A stretch of DNA of 64,000 bases, from NCBI RefSeq assembly GCF_900187325.1, contig NZ_FZMZ01000004.1, positions 372,001-436,000 on the forward strand, read 5' to 3'. Shown in pieces: positions 24,859 to 34,508 of this stretch. The position numbers and the translations under genes were made by a program. The notes under the pieces were generated by a model that saw only the letters and a list, made by a program, of their open reading frames with translations, was not told where the DNA came from and searched no databases. Positions within the stretch are counted from its first letter, which is position 1; every line of letters starts with the position of its first letter. The stretch comes from Virgibacillus ndiopensis. Its GTDB lineage: Bacteria; Bacillota; Bacilli; Bacillales; Amphibacillaceae.

Positions 24859-25062
24859 ATGCAATTAACTGAATTAATCGAGTCCTATGAACGTGATAGC
24901 AAGCGAAGATTTGAATCTATTAACCAGCTTTTGGATCACTATCAAAACAAGTACATTACAGAAGAAATTGATTTACTAGCTTATAGGGAAATATATAACT
25001 TTTTAGACAAACAAGGTGCAACATCTTCACATGAATATGTATATGAAGGAAAGCGGTCCTAA
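24859..25062 (+). CDS. YppF-like small protein
   Basis: A 67-residue protein behind GGAGGAGG. LTELIESYERDSKR, LLDHYQNKYITEEIDLLAYREIYNFLDKQGA matches, in pieces, the YppF pattern of Bacilli (LLDF, then Y, GEI, YR, L, GA). The function is unknown. A hairpin CCTAAACA/TGTTTAGG lies immediately downstream. Confidence 0.65.
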   Translation: MQLTELIESYERDSKRRFESINQLLDHYQNKYITEEIDLLAYREIYNFLDKQGATSSHEYVYEGKRS

Positions 25063-25164
25063 ACATAAAATTTGTTTAGGATCTTATTTTTTTGTGCCTA
25101 AATAAGATTGAATTACCTTAATAAGGGAATGGATAATTATATACTAAATTAGGAGGTCACGTTC

Positions 25165-26031
25165 ATGGCACAAACCAATAAAAAACAAACTCCACCGGCG
25201 CAAAAACAGCATAGACAACCTGGACTTGAATCTAAAATGCACCCGGAACCAGAATATATAAAAGAACATTACGAGGCAAGTAATAAATTAAGAAGCAAAG
25301 TTGCGATTATAACAGGTGGAGATAGCGGAATAGGACGAGCTATTAGTGTTCATTATGCTAAAGAAGGGGCAGAGATTGTAATTGTTTATTTAGACGAGCA
25401 TGAAGATGCTAATGAAACAAAGCGCTTAGTTGAACAAGAAGGTCGAGCTTGTCTACTAATAAGCGGAGATGTAGGCAACCAGGCATTTTGCGAATCTGTT
25501 GTTACGCAAACAATCGATCAATTTGGTAAAATTGACATTCTAGTAAATAATGCGGCAGAACAACACCCACAAACTGATTTTATGAATATTTCAAGTGAGC
25601 AGCTTGAACAGACATTTCGGACAAATGTTTTTGGAACATTCTATATGACAAAAGCTGCATTACCAAACTTACAGGAAGGTAACACAATTATTAATACGTC
25701 TTCCATCACTGCATACCACGGAAATAAAGATTTAATTGATTATTCAGCAACTAAAGGAGCTATAACAAGCTTTACTCGTGCATTATCACAGCAAATCGTT
25801 TCAAAAGGAATTCGAGTAAATGCTGTAGCACCAGGACCGATATGGACACCACTAATTCCATCTACTTTTAGTTCAGAAAAAGTTGATGAATTTGGCGGTA
25901 ACACACCGATGAAGCGGTATGGAAATCCAAGTGAACTAGCCCCAGCATATGTTTATTTAGCAAGTGACGATGCTAGTTATGTCACTGGACAGATGATACA
26001 TGTTAACGGTGGGAGCATTGTTAATGGGTAA
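25165..26031 (+). CDS. Short-chain dehydrogenase/reductase, YhdF/YhxC type
   Basis: A 288-residue SDR oxidoreductase. A 45-residue polar N-terminal extension (QTPPAQKQHRQPGLESKM) typical of the general-stress YhdF/YhxC group precedes the Rossmann fold. TGGDSGIG binds the cofactor, NNAAEQHP follows, INTSSITAYHG carries the catalytic Ser, and YSATKGA the Tyr and Lys. Substrate unknown. AGGAGG precedes the ATG. Confidence 0.88.
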   Translation: MAQTNKKQTPPAQKQHRQPGLESKMHPEPEYIKEHYEASNKLRSKVAIITGGDSGIGRAISVHYAKEGAEIVIVYLDEHEDANETKRLVEQEGRACLLISGDVGNQAFCESVVTQTIDQFGKIDILVNNAAEQHPQTDFMNISSEQLEQTFRTNVFGTFYMTKAALPNLQEGNTIINTSSITAYHGNKDLIDYSATKGAITSFTRALSQQIVSKGIRVNAVAPGPIWTPLIPSTFSSEKVDEFGGNTPMKRYGNPSELAPAYVYLASDDASYVTGQMIHVNGGSIVNG

Positions 26032-26474
26032 CGTCATAAAGATTTAAATTCAAATTAAACCTGTGCATTTTTTATTTTCACAATAGAGGCTGGGCTATAA
26101 GAAAAATAATCAATTCTTATTACGAACACTGTACAATTTAGCAGAGGAAATATACGTAGACTCCAGCGGGAGGAACGCATAGGTAGTGAAACTCCGAAGT
26201 GCGTTGGCACAAAGAGGCTCACCGACCGACCGCGGAAAGCGAAGTATATTTCCGAATTAGTTGCACCAACGATAATTTCTAGTTATTCAGATTTTTCTTT
26301 GATAAAAACTCTTTTATCCTAGCCTTTTTGAATCATTCTAATTTACTTTTGATATTTCTTCCATCTGTTATAGTTATAAACTAATTGTGTTGTCGCTGTC
26401 CAGTAATGAATCATTGTGCAGAAGAACAAAATTCCCTAAGTTGTTCGATCTCAAATTCAAATGTATCTGTTTAT
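26032..26474. other. Gene-free region with dispersed repeat copy B
   Basis: About 440 bases with no credible gene. It contains GAGGCTGGG near 26088, then the single-module repeat at 26146-26253. Short open frames at 26374-26621 overlap the DUF4256 gene and its tail and lack ribosome sites. Confidence 0.6.
26146..26253 (+). repeat. Dispersed palindromic repeat, single module (copy B)
   Basis: The element runs from GGAAATATACGTAGACTCC to GCGGAAAGCGAAGTATATTTCC. The downstream flank GATAATTTCTAGTT also resembles the flank of the module at 54061-54169 read in reverse, so homology extends past the palindrome. Confidence 0.7.
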
Positions 26475-27044
26475 TTAGACTCTGATCGAACCTCGGAACC
26501 CTCTGGCACCATAGTAAGATTCCGCACCGTTGTGATACACAAAAACGTGCCCATAGCGAAAATCGCAAAAAATAGCACCGCCGAGCTCTCTAATATCAGG
26601 GGGTGTTTGCACCCAACTTGATGTCTTCTTATCAAAGTTTTCAAGTTTCTGCAACGCTCGATATTGTTCTTCCGTTAAAAGTTCAATGCCCATGTCAGTA
26701 GCCATATCAATAGCGTTATTTTCTGGTTTATGTTTTTTCCTAGACTCCAGCGCCGCGCGATCATAACAAACACTTCTGCGGCCTTTAGGACTTTCTGCTG
26801 AACAATCATAAAAAATGTATTTATCCGTCTTCTTATCATGACCAACTACATCCGGTTCACCGCCTGTTCTTTCCATTTCATTTAGCGACCACAGATTTTC
26901 AGTATTAGCTTCCAGCTTTGCTTGGATTTTAGTCCATACAAGACCTTCATGACGGTGCATGTTTTTTTCAAAACGGGCATGCAATGCTCTTAGTAATTCT
27001 TCACGTTGTTCTAGTGAAAGTTCCTTTTTATTTCTCTTTGACAT
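26475..27044 (-). CDS. DUF4256 family protein
   Basis: A 189-residue soluble protein: LRALHARFEKNMHRHEGL near the start, MERTGGEPDVVGHD, YIFYDCSAESPKGRRSVCYD, and GGAIFCDFRYGHVFVYHNGAESYY near the end. I recognise the DUF4256 pattern; it has no known activity. AAGGGGG precedes the ATG. Confidence 0.8.
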   Translation of the reverse strand: MSKRNKKELSLEQREELLRALHARFEKNMHRHEGLVWTKIQAKLEANTENLWSLNEMERTGGEPDVVGHDKKTDKYIFYDCSAESPKGRRSVCYDRAALESRKKHKPENNAIDMATDMGIELLTEEQYRALQKLENFDKKTSSWVQTPPDIRELGGAIFCDFRYGHVFVYHNGAESYYGARGFRGSIRV

Positions 27045-27167
27045 GTTTGTTTCCCCCTTATTGTATAATGGCTTTAGTTTATGTAAATATTTGTTCTATA
27101 TCGAAACACCCGACTAACTGTAATTCCGCAAATCTACAGCTTTTCTTGATTCAATTCATAATAAAAT

Positions 27168-27362
27168 TTAAAACTGGATATTTTGAAAAAGTGAAATGGT
27201 CAGTACTAGTGTTAATAAAGAACCTGCGGACATTAAAGTTATTAATTTTCGTCCATTCTTCTCTTCATTCTTCTCTTCTGAGGACTTTACAAGCTCTTGA
27301 GACACCGCACCCCATATAACCATAGATACTAAAGCTACTATAGAAATGACATCTGTAGACAT
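27168..27362 (-). CDS. Small two-helix membrane protein
   Basis: A 64-residue protein: helix 1 (ISIVALVSMVIWGAV), a charged loop (KSSEEKNEEKNGRK), helix 2 (TLMSAGSLLTLVLTISLF). AAAGGAG precedes the ATG, which supports the gene. Family and role not recognised. Confidence 0.55.
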   Translation of the reverse strand: MSTDVISIVALVSMVIWGAVSQELVKSSEEKNEEKNGRKLITLMSAGSLLTLVLTISLFQNIQF

Positions 27363-27527
27363 AGTTGCTATCTCCTTTTATATTTTTTAGCACAAGAACC
27401 TCATTCTAAGAGTGTGATAAATTCCTCTACAAAAAAGAATTTGACATTTAATCCACCTAATATTCCCACTTTGAGTATTACTCATTATAAAAATGTTGTG
27501 AAGTAAAACAACTTCTGATGATGCTTA

Positions 27528-28202
27528 TTATGTAATATAACTTAATAATCTATTAAAAGAATTGATCTCGGCATATGGTTTTATATCGGTATCATTCTTG
27601 ATCATATGAGGATTGAACCATATGCCCTTTATATTTGCATTTTGACAACCATCAATATCCTTTTCTATGTTATCTCCAACGAATAATGCGTCTTCTGGCT
27701 GCACATTAAGCTTATTTAATGCTAATTCAAATATGCGTTTGTCAGGTTTATTAAATCCCACTTCTTCAGAAATAATTATTATATCAAAACAACTATTTAA
27801 ATTAGTGTTACTTATTTTAGCTTTTTGTCTCTGAGTTGAGCCGTTTGTTATAATTGCAACTTTAACATGCATCTTTATGGTATTTACGATATTTATAGTA
27901 TTTTGGTTTATAGAAAAACAATGAGGAAAATTATTATTCCAAAAATCTTGAATGTAATTGCGTGGCAATCTATATTTTGGTGGAAATTCATCAAAAAATG
28001 ATTCCAAAACTTTTATTTTATCACTATTGCCATAGCCTCTATTATCATATTCTTTGAATTTGCGCAACATTTGGTCTTCTACTGAATGCTTAACATCCTT
28101 ATAACACTTTTCTAAAATAATTGAAAACATTTTATCTACTGCCTTATTCCTATTAAGTAAGGTGTCATCTAAATCAAACAACATTGCTTTGTAACCTCTC
28201 AA
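27528..28202 (-). CDS. HAD-superfamily hydrolase (YjjG/nucleotidase type)
   Basis: A 224-residue phosphatase: LFDLDDTLLNRN (nucleophile and acid Asp), ITNGST, NKPDKRIFELAL with the Lys, and FVGDNIEKDIDG. The helical cap and length fit the group of pyrimidine 5'-nucleotidase-like HADs. The TTG at 28202 is used here; an in-frame ATG at 28184 behind GAGAGG would shorten it by six residues. Confidence 0.8.
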   Translation of the reverse strand: MRGYKAMLFDLDDTLLNRNKAVDKMFSIILEKCYKDVKHSVEDQMLRKFKEYDNRGYGNSDKIKVLESFFDEFPPKYRLPRNYIQDFWNNNFPHCFSINQNTINIVNTIKMHVKVAIITNGSTQRQKAKISNTNLNSCFDIIIISEEVGFNKPDKRIFELALNKLNVQPEDALFVGDNIEKDIDGCQNANIKGIWFNPHMIKNDTDIKPYAEINSFNRLLSYIT

Positions 28203-28343
28203 ATAACTTCACAGCCTTTCTCACATTATATAAATAACCCCTAAAATCTGTAATTACTGAAAATCTTTTTCATTAATAAAACCCTTTAACAACATCATAT
28301 TACCTTATTCAGTAATACTTCTTTAATATACTCTTCTGCAAGG

Positions 28344-28574
28344 TTAGATTAATAAAGTATATATTGAAACAAAAAGGCTAAATCCAGTAACAAAGAAAAG
28401 TGTAATGGCAGTTGCCTTTCGTTTTTCTTGAAATTCAGTAATACCAATAATCAAAAGCATTATACCTAATAATAGCAATGCATAAGGCATTATTACTCCA
28501 GATGTACCAGTTAGCAAACCATAACTTGATAAAGCAACAACAATAATGGATAAGATAATTCTAAGTATTTTCAA
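28344..28574 (-). CDS. DUF3953-like small membrane protein
   Basis: I start it at the TTG at 28574 behind GGGAAGGA, giving 76 residues with three hydrophobic helices; the middle has GIMLLIIGITEFQEKRKA, typical of this Bacillus family. A longer ATG start at 28637 has no ribosome site. Function unknown. Confidence 0.6.
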   Translation of the reverse strand: MKILRIILSIIVVALSSYGLLTGTSGVIMPYALLLLGIMLLIIGITEFQEKRKATAITLFFVTGFSLFVSIYTLLI

Positions 28575-28859
28575 TGATATATCCTTCCCAAAAATAAAGT
28601 TCCTCTCAACTTCGTGCTTAATCATATCATTTAACACTATTTATTTGGGTGAAATCAAGATATTTAAGAACGTAGGTTAATTGAATAATGGTATTGCTTT
28701 CCCTCCACTTTCATTTAAATATTTCGCCCCAACTAAATTTTCTCTGACATTTTTCACATTTTTATATATTTGTAGTCCTCCCATCCCAAATTATTTTGCC
28801 AGTTAATTGAACAAGGGAGCAATCCTTAATTTAAGTAAAGCAACAGTTGAAGAAAAAAC

Positions 28860-29289
28860 TTATTTTTTTACCCATATTGCTTTTGTATAAGCTATTCCCA
28901 TTCCCGTCCTTTCCATATTATTTTGACTGACGGAGCCAAATTTTGCTTGTCCTACAATTAAATCACACTTTTGTGAAACCAGCTTCACTTAAGCAGGTTA
29001 GTAATTCTGAAGAAGTATGAGCTGGGGTTAGTTCAAATCGAACAGGGATCTCTTTTTGCTTGTAAAAATCTATTATCTTATCTATTTGTTTTTCATCGCC
29101 TTCTTTTAACCCTTTTACTGTATTAAAGGATGGACCTGGTATGTTCTTTACCGAAAATGCTGTTGCATTCCCAAACTTTTGAATTTCTACACACATCGGG
29201 TTCCCTTGCATTTTTTGAATTTCTGTTAGTCGAGAACTCAACGTTTAAATTTCTGAATTTTCCAACCGTAAAGCCAATTCTCTATTCAT
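28860..29289 (-). pseudogene. Decayed GNAT acetyltransferase with nonsense codon and internal deletion
   Basis: From an ATG at 29287-29289 the frame reads NRELALRLENSEI, hits TAA, and continues in frame as LSSRLTEIQKMQGNPMCVEI through PVRFELTPAHTSSELL to GF at about 28970. The next frame then reads DLIVGQAKFGSVSQNNMERTG and ends AIWVKK with TAA at 28860. In intact relatives I recall about 280-290 residues, with roughly 140 residues between these two parts. So the gene has a stop near codon 15 and a large internal deletion with frameshift. Confidence 0.7.
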
Positions 29290-29661
29290 AACTAAGCTCA
29301 CATTTTCACTTCCCAAATATAAATAATTAGTGCATTAAACATTGAGATAAAAACATTCTCTACTTAATAAACCAACTTGCGTCGTTAGTATAAGATCAAT
29401 CTTTCATAATCTCTAGTACATTAATTTTAACATAACTATATTTTTAAAAACTTAATATTTGAATACTTTAAAATAGAAATCTTGGTTATTCAACAAATTG
29501 ACCAATACTTAAAGAAAAGGATCAATCTTTTATTTTTAAGTCTCTAGTTAAACTTACGCACCTACCATTCTTCACGATAGCTACTATTCTTTAAAGCAAA
29601 AAACACACGTTATTTCCCATATGAAATAACGTGTGTTTATGAGTTGTATCCGTTACAAAAC
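29290..29661. other. Gene-free A+T-rich region with terminator
   Basis: No credible gene. A perfect 16-bp hairpin (29601-29638, AAACACACGTTATTTC and complement, loop CCATAT) ends the amylase-like gene on the minus strand. Nothing else stands out. Confidence 0.7.
29601..29638 (-). terminator. Terminator of the amylase-fold gene
   Basis: Perfect 16-bp stem, 6-base loop, with A and T runs on the flanks, 24 bases beyond the stop. Confidence 0.8.
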
Positions 29662-31137
29662 TTATTGACTTCTCTTCCGGTGTTTTACACTTAACGCTAC
29701 AATAAACAAAACAAAAATTAAAAATACGCCAACAACTGCGGTTATATACATCCAGTTTAAACCTTTATCCTTTTCCGTAATAAAGATTTCAACTGACTCC
29801 CTGTCGAGTCCAATTTTGTACTTTCCATCTTCATTTTTTCGAACAATGTTATCCCCAAGCAAACCTGTTAACTGCATTCCTTCAGGGACATCCTCTACAA
29901 ACACTGATTTTGTTCCAACATCATTGTTCATTGCTATGAAAATAGTTGTATCTTCATCGTATCGTTTAAATATACTCATTGCACCATTAGAATCCACTAG
30001 CTCAAACTTACCGTGTGATAATACTGGAAATTGCTTGCGGATTGCTGCAATCTTATTAAAAAAATCATGTAAATCTGGATCACTATTGTTAAATTGTACT
30101 AATCGTTGAATTTCTTCTTGTGTATCGCCATCCATCGGTATTTCCGAACCTTGATAAATGAATGGTACACCTGGGGCTGTATACAAATATGCTAATGCTA
30201 ACTTCCAAGTCGTTAATGGATTTTGTCCATTTTCAACAATTTCGCGAGTGAAGCGATCAGTAAATTTATTATCAATATACAATAGACCCGTTCTCTTTCC
30301 GCTTTCTTCCCACTTTTTATAAATGTCTGATGGTGGTGTACCAACATTAGTTAATACATTTACCATAGCTTCCTGCATAGGTCCATATTCAATTAGTGGA
30401 ATTCCTGCATCTAAATATTCATCTGATAATTTGTCAGGGTTAAGCACACTTCCCGTCAAATAAATATCCGGTTTAACTTCTTTTACATGGTCAATAAATT
30501 GTTTCAAAAATGGAATAGAGGTCTGTTCAATCGCATGTAATTGATATCCATCTATACCAGTTTCTTTTAACCAAAAGTCTGCAGCGTCAAGCAACATTTG
30601 CTTCACTTCTGCATTTTCTTGATTTAATGTAACAGTACCATCCAGCCACAATATATCGGCAGTTGTATTTGGTTTCGTTTTACTTGAATCGTCCGCGAAC
30701 TGGTGATTCTCTGACACATAATTTGGTACAAATTCCAGAATAACTTTTATTCCTCTATCATGCGCTTCTTCCACTAGTGTCTTAACATCATCTAACGTAC
30801 CAAATTCCTCTTCTACCTTAAAATAATCTTCTATCCAATAACCATGATAACCATTAGGGGAATTTTCCATAATGGGAGACAAGGATATTGTTGTGAACCC
30901 TAGTTCTTTTATGTAATCTAACTTATCAATAATACCCTGAATGTCTCCTCCATGATATGCATTCGGATCATCAATATCGACCTGCTTATCACGTGAACGA
31001 TCTATATTGTTAAATCGGTCAACAAAAATAGAATAGATGACCTGTTCCTTTACCTGATCTGATTCTTCTGCATTAATTGAATCGGTCCAACTAAGAAGAA
31101 GCGGTATCATTAATACGAGTGTTGCTAGCTTTTTCAT
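29662..31137 (-). CDS. Membrane-anchored GH13 amylase-fold protein lacking the catalytic residues
   Basis: The ATG at 31137 behind GGAGGA gives 491 residues: signal peptide (about 1-23, cut after INA), GH13 barrel, C-terminal domain, and a C-terminal membrane anchor with a basic tail. Fold landmarks are kept (YSIFVDRFNN, YHGGDIQGI, APGVPFIYQGSEIPM). However, the catalytic motifs are altered. The nucleophile motif GFRLD reads GYQLH (H201 for Asp), the acid/base GEV reads GSV (S230 for Glu), DNHD reads DNKF (F292 for Asp), and VPNH reads VPNY. It is probably a glycan-binding or scaffolding pseudoenzyme on the cell surface. Confidence 0.8.
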   Translation of the reverse strand: MKKLATLVLMIPLLLSWTDSINAEESDQVKEQVIYSIFVDRFNNIDRSRDKQVDIDDPNAYHGGDIQGIIDKLDYIKELGFTTISLSPIMENSPNGYHGYWIEDYFKVEEEFGTLDDVKTLVEEAHDRGIKVILEFVPNYVSENHQFADDSSKTKPNTTADILWLDGTVTLNQENAEVKQMLLDAADFWLKETGIDGYQLHAIEQTSIPFLKQFIDHVKEVKPDIYLTGSVLNPDKLSDEYLDAGIPLIEYGPMQEAMVNVLTNVGTPPSDIYKKWEESGKRTGLLYIDNKFTDRFTREIVENGQNPLTTWKLALAYLYTAPGVPFIYQGSEIPMDGDTQEEIQRLVQFNNSDPDLHDFFNKIAAIRKQFPVLSHGKFELVDSNGAMSIFKRYDEDTTIFIAMNNDVGTKSVFVEDVPEGMQLTGLLGDNIVRKNEDGKYKIGLDRESVEIFITEKDKGLNWMYITAVVGVFLIFVLFIVALSVKHRKRSQ

Positions 31138-31261
31138 ACATAGTTCCTCCAGATTATTATTCATCCTCTGTTTATTATTGACGATTCTATCTATTAGTCA
31201 ATGGTTTCCATCCAATTGTTAAAAATACTTCAAAATTTAAGCTAAACCACATGTGAGTAGT

Positions 31262-32275
31262 TTAGCTTTTATCTTGAAAAGACTCCATATTCGTTGAAAA
31301 TAACGCTTTTAATTCTTCGCTTGGTGCAATGTGCAGCTTAGCACTATTTACTGCGATTGGTCCTTCATTAAATCCTCCAGCAATCAAATGTAGCTTATTT
31401 GGATAATTTGCTATGTCCCCTACTGCAAAAATGCCTGGTATTGATGTTTGCATAGTATTGTCTACTTTTATAGTACCATCAGCCATGTCACATCCCCATC
31501 CAGCAATATCTCCTAAGTCAATTGCAAACCCATGATTGACGATAAGATGATCAGATGAAATTGTTTGTTGTCCCTTTGTTTTTACATTTTCAATTACGAT
31601 ATCTGAAATAATTTCACCATCTCCGTTTAATATGACAACCTCATAGGGTGTTAATACATTAACAGATGAATTTTTCATTTTTGAGATATTACTTTCTATT
31701 CCTGAAAACGTCTCTTTTCGATAAATTAACGTTACTTCTTCAGCAATTGGCTCTAATTCATTCGCCCAATCAATCGCGGAATTACCACCACCAGAAATAA
31801 CTATCTTTTTACCTCGAAATTTTTCAAGATTACGTACAGTATAATGCAAATTGCCACTCTCATATGTAGTAGCCTCTGGAATATCTAATTTTATTGTTTT
31901 TAAACTGCCAAACCCTGTTGCTAAAATAATTGTTCGACTGTAGTGCTCTTCACCATCATTTGTTCGGACGATAAAGTTTCCATTTTCTAATTTTTGGAGT
32001 GTCGTCACTTGCTTCCCTAACACAATAGTTGGATCGAACGTCGTGGCTTGTTCGATTAATTGTTCGGTAAATGTATCCCCGGTTACGGCTGGAATCCCTC
32101 CGACATCACGAATAATTTTTTCTGGATAAAAATAAGATACCTTTCCTCCTAAAAATGGAAGATATTCTAATATTTTTGTTTTCATTTCTCGCATTCCACT
32201 ATAAAATGCGGTAAACAATCCAACAGGTCCCCCGCCAACGATTGTAACATCGTATAGTTCTAATTCCTTTTCCAT
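31262..32275 (-). CDS. Ferredoxin/flavodoxin-NADP reductase, YumC/YcgT type
   Basis: A 337-residue thioredoxin-reductase-like flavoenzyme. GGGPVGLFTAFYSG binds FAD, SGGGNSAIDWA binds NADPH, and GIFAVGDIANYP is the second FAD contact. The CxxC of thioredoxin reductases is absent, which assigns it to the ferredoxin-reductase branch. The ATG at 32275 follows GGAGGTTG. It lies seven codons from the permease genes in a Fur-controlled operon, so it probably supplies electrons for releasing iron from siderophores, as proposed for YcgT. Confidence 0.85.
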   Translation of the reverse strand: MEKELELYDVTIVGGGPVGLFTAFYSGMREMKTKILEYLPFLGGKVSYFYPEKIIRDVGGIPAVTGDTFTEQLIEQATTFDPTIVLGKQVTTLQKLENGNFIVRTNDGEEHYSRTIILATGFGSLKTIKLDIPEATTYESGNLHYTVRNLEKFRGKKIVISGGGNSAIDWANELEPIAEEVTLIYRKETFSGIESNISKMKNSSVNVLTPYEVVILNGDGEIISDIVIENVKTKGQQTISSDHLIVNHGFAIDLGDIAGWGCDMADGTIKVDNTMQTSIPGIFAVGDIANYPNKLHLIAGGFNEGPIAVNSAKLHIAPSEELKALFSTNMESFQDKS

Positions 32276-32302
32276 AAGTTCAACCTCCAGTGTCAATCTA
32301 TC

Positions 32303-33325
32303 CTACTTCGTCTTCATCAATAAATACACAAAGTATGGTGTACTTAAAATCGCAACAACGATACCGACTGGAATTTCGGTTGGTGCAAGTACGTTTTTAC
32401 CAATAACATCCGCCATCATGAGTAACAATGCGCCGATGAGCGTTGATATTGGGATGATTCGTTGGTGAGTAGGTCCAACAATTCGTCTTGTAATATGTGG
32501 TACGACTAAACCAAGAAACGCTATCCCACCACCTGCAGCAACACATGCACCAGCGAGTGCGACTGCCAATATTAATAGTAAGCGGCGCTCATGTTCAACC
32601 TTTGACCCTAATCCAGCCGCTACATCATCACCTAAGTTTAGCACGTTTAAACCATGAGCCTTATGTAGCGTATATGGAATTAAAAATAAAATCCACGGTA
32701 ACAGTGCCAAAACAAAATTCCAGTTTGCACTCCATATATCTCCCGCAAGCCATACTGTTGCCTGACGGAAGTCCTGTGGGTCCATTTTAAGTTGAAAAAT
32801 AATAAGCGCTGCACTAAATCCTGCATTAACACCAATCCCCACTAATATTAACCGAATTGGATTGACGCCATTCTTCCATGCCAATGTATAGATAAGAAAT
32901 GCGGCAAATACCGCTCCTATCAAAGCAAATATCGGCATGATAAATGCTGATATCGAACTCGTCATGGAAAGCGTGTCCTGGAAGAAGTATATAAATAACA
33001 CGACCGCAAGACCCGCACCTGTATTAATTCCTAAGATCCCAGGATCAGCAAGGTCATTTTGCGTCACACCTTGTAAAATCACTCCAGAAACTGCAAGACC
33101 TGCTCCAATTAATAAAGCGAGTATAATACCCGGTAAACGGAACTCAAATAAAACTAGCTCCTGCTTTTCCGTACCAAAATTAAAAAGTGTTTTTACAACG
33201 TCGCTTGGTGAGATCGGAATAACACCCGTGCTTAAACTAATAAAAAACATCATGATTAGTAAAGCGATGAGTAGTATTAAAATTGATACATATCGTTTTT
33301 GTTTTATAGCCTGTGGTTTCGCCAT
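32303..33325 (-). CDS. Siderophore ABC transporter permease (FecCD family), second subunit
   Basis: A 340-residue FecCD permease with about ten transmembrane helices. GAGLAVSGVILQGVTQNDLADPGILGINTGA, in pieces, and the coupling-helix region HERRLLLILAVALAGACVAAGGGIAFLGLVVPH are typical. Its ATG overlaps the preceding stop (TAATG). It resembles YfhA of the B. subtilis YfiYZ-YfhA uptake system. Confidence 0.85.
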   Translation of the reverse strand: MAKPQAIKQKRYVSILILLIALLIMMFFISLSTGVIPISPSDVVKTLFNFGTEKQELVLFEFRLPGIILALLIGAGLAVSGVILQGVTQNDLADPGILGINTGAGLAVVLFIYFFQDTLSMTSSISAFIMPIFALIGAVFAAFLIYTLAWKNGVNPIRLILVGIGVNAGFSAALIIFQLKMDPQDFRQATVWLAGDIWSANWNFVLALLPWILFLIPYTLHKAHGLNVLNLGDDVAAGLGSKVEHERRLLLILAVALAGACVAAGGGIAFLGLVVPHITRRIVGPTHQRIIPISTLIGALLLMMADVIGKNVLAPTEIPVGIVVAILSTPYFVYLLMKTK

Positions 33326-34338
33326 TATTTTCCACCCCCACTACCGCGTGCTAAATACAGGAAGAATGGTACACCAATTAGTGATGTTATTGCCCCTACT
33401 GGCGTTTCAAATGGAGCATTCACTAATCGTGCAACAACATCCGATAAAACTAATAAAAGCGCACCAAATAATGCGGAAGAAGGGATAATCCAACGATAAT
33501 CTGTTCCCATAATAAATCGTGTAATATGTGGAATGATAAGTCCAACAAATCCAACCGTACCCGCAATCGATACAGCTGCACCTGTTAATATTAATACCGT
33601 TACAATTCCTAGGGCTTTTATAAGAATATTGTTTTGCCCAAGTCCTGTTGAAACATCTTCACCAAGGCTAAGTACGGTAATGGACCTGGAAATAATTAAT
33701 GCCAAAAACATTCCGATTCCACCGGTAATAAGCAAAATATGAATGGATGTCCAATTTGTTCCTGATAGTCCGCCAGCAAACCAAAAGCTCATTTCCTTTT
33801 CAAGCTGAAAATGGAGTGAAATAACAGACGAAATCGAGCTGAGCATTGTTCCAATAGCAACTCCAGCGAGTGCAAGCTTTACAGGTGTTAATCCGCTTGT
33901 TGAAAAGGATCCAACTAAAAAGACTAGCACAACAGCAATACCTGCACCGACAAAGGAAGCGAATGTTAATCCTAAATTAGATACCCCTGGGAAAAATGCA
34001 AGCATAATTACTAATGTGAATGCTGCCCCATCGGTAACCCCCATAATAGATGGTGATGCTAATGGATTTCGTGTCATCCCCTGCATGATGGTACCAGACA
34101 CAGCTAAAAATGCACCAACTAATGCTGCTGCAAATGCTCTAGGTAAACGTAATTCCTGTATGACCTGATGTGTAGACAAATCAGGATTAAATGAATTGAT
34201 TGCTTGCCAAACGGTGGATAGTTTAATATCAACCGCACCATATGAAACGGATAAGGCAATTGAAAAAAGTAATGCAATAATAGCAATACCATTAATAAGT
34301 AATTTAAGTATTCGCGAATGATTGATGTAAGATAGCAT
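33325..34338 (-). CDS. Siderophore ABC transporter permease (FecCD family), first subunit
   Basis: The ATG at 34338 behind AGGGGAATATC gives 337 residues with about ten helices: LVGAFLAVSGTIMQGMTRNPLASPSIMG in pieces, and AVSIAGTVGFVGLIIPH. It resembles YfiZ and forms a heterodimer with the next gene product. It starts the operon, behind a Fur box. No ATPase gene is present nearby, so a shared ATPase such as YusV would be needed. Confidence 0.85.
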   Translation of the reverse strand: MLSYINHSRILKLLINGIAIIALLFSIALSVSYGAVDIKLSTVWQAINSFNPDLSTHQVIQELRLPRAFAAALVGAFLAVSGTIMQGMTRNPLASPSIMGVTDGAAFTLVIMLAFFPGVSNLGLTFASFVGAGIAVVLVFLVGSFSTSGLTPVKLALAGVAIGTMLSSISSVISLHFQLEKEMSFWFAGGLSGTNWTSIHILLITGGIGMFLALIISRSITVLSLGEDVSTGLGQNNILIKALGIVTVLILTGAAVSIAGTVGFVGLIIPHITRFIMGTDYRWIIPSSALFGALLLVLSDVVARLVNAPFETPVGAITSLIGVPFFLYLARGSGGGK

Positions 34339-34395
34339 GATATTCCCCTGACTAAACAAACTACTTTCTATTTTTAATTATGTAGTTAATTTGAT

Positions 34396-34410
34396 TAAGA
34401 ATCATTATCA
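34396..34410 (-). promoter_or_regulatory. Fur box of the permease/reductase operon
   Basis: TAAGAATCATTATCA matches the 7-1-7 consensus at 13 of 15 positions, 58 bases upstream of the first permease start. Confidence 0.6.
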
Positions 34411-34508
34411 ATTAAAATTATAATGGTATTTTAGACTCACTGCAATGTTTTCTATTTTGTAATACTTACATCTTAATAAATTGTTGAAAAAATATTGACA
34501 CCTCAAAT

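Noticed and set aside
26374-26621. Short frames on both strands before the DUF4256 gene
   Set aside because: They overlap the end of the DUF4256 gene and lack starts with ribosome sites.
28677-28784. A 35-codon minus-strand frame (MGGLQIYKNV start, IPLFN end)
   Set aside because: Coding-like but very short and without a ribosome site; possibly the tail of a lost gene, too little to call.
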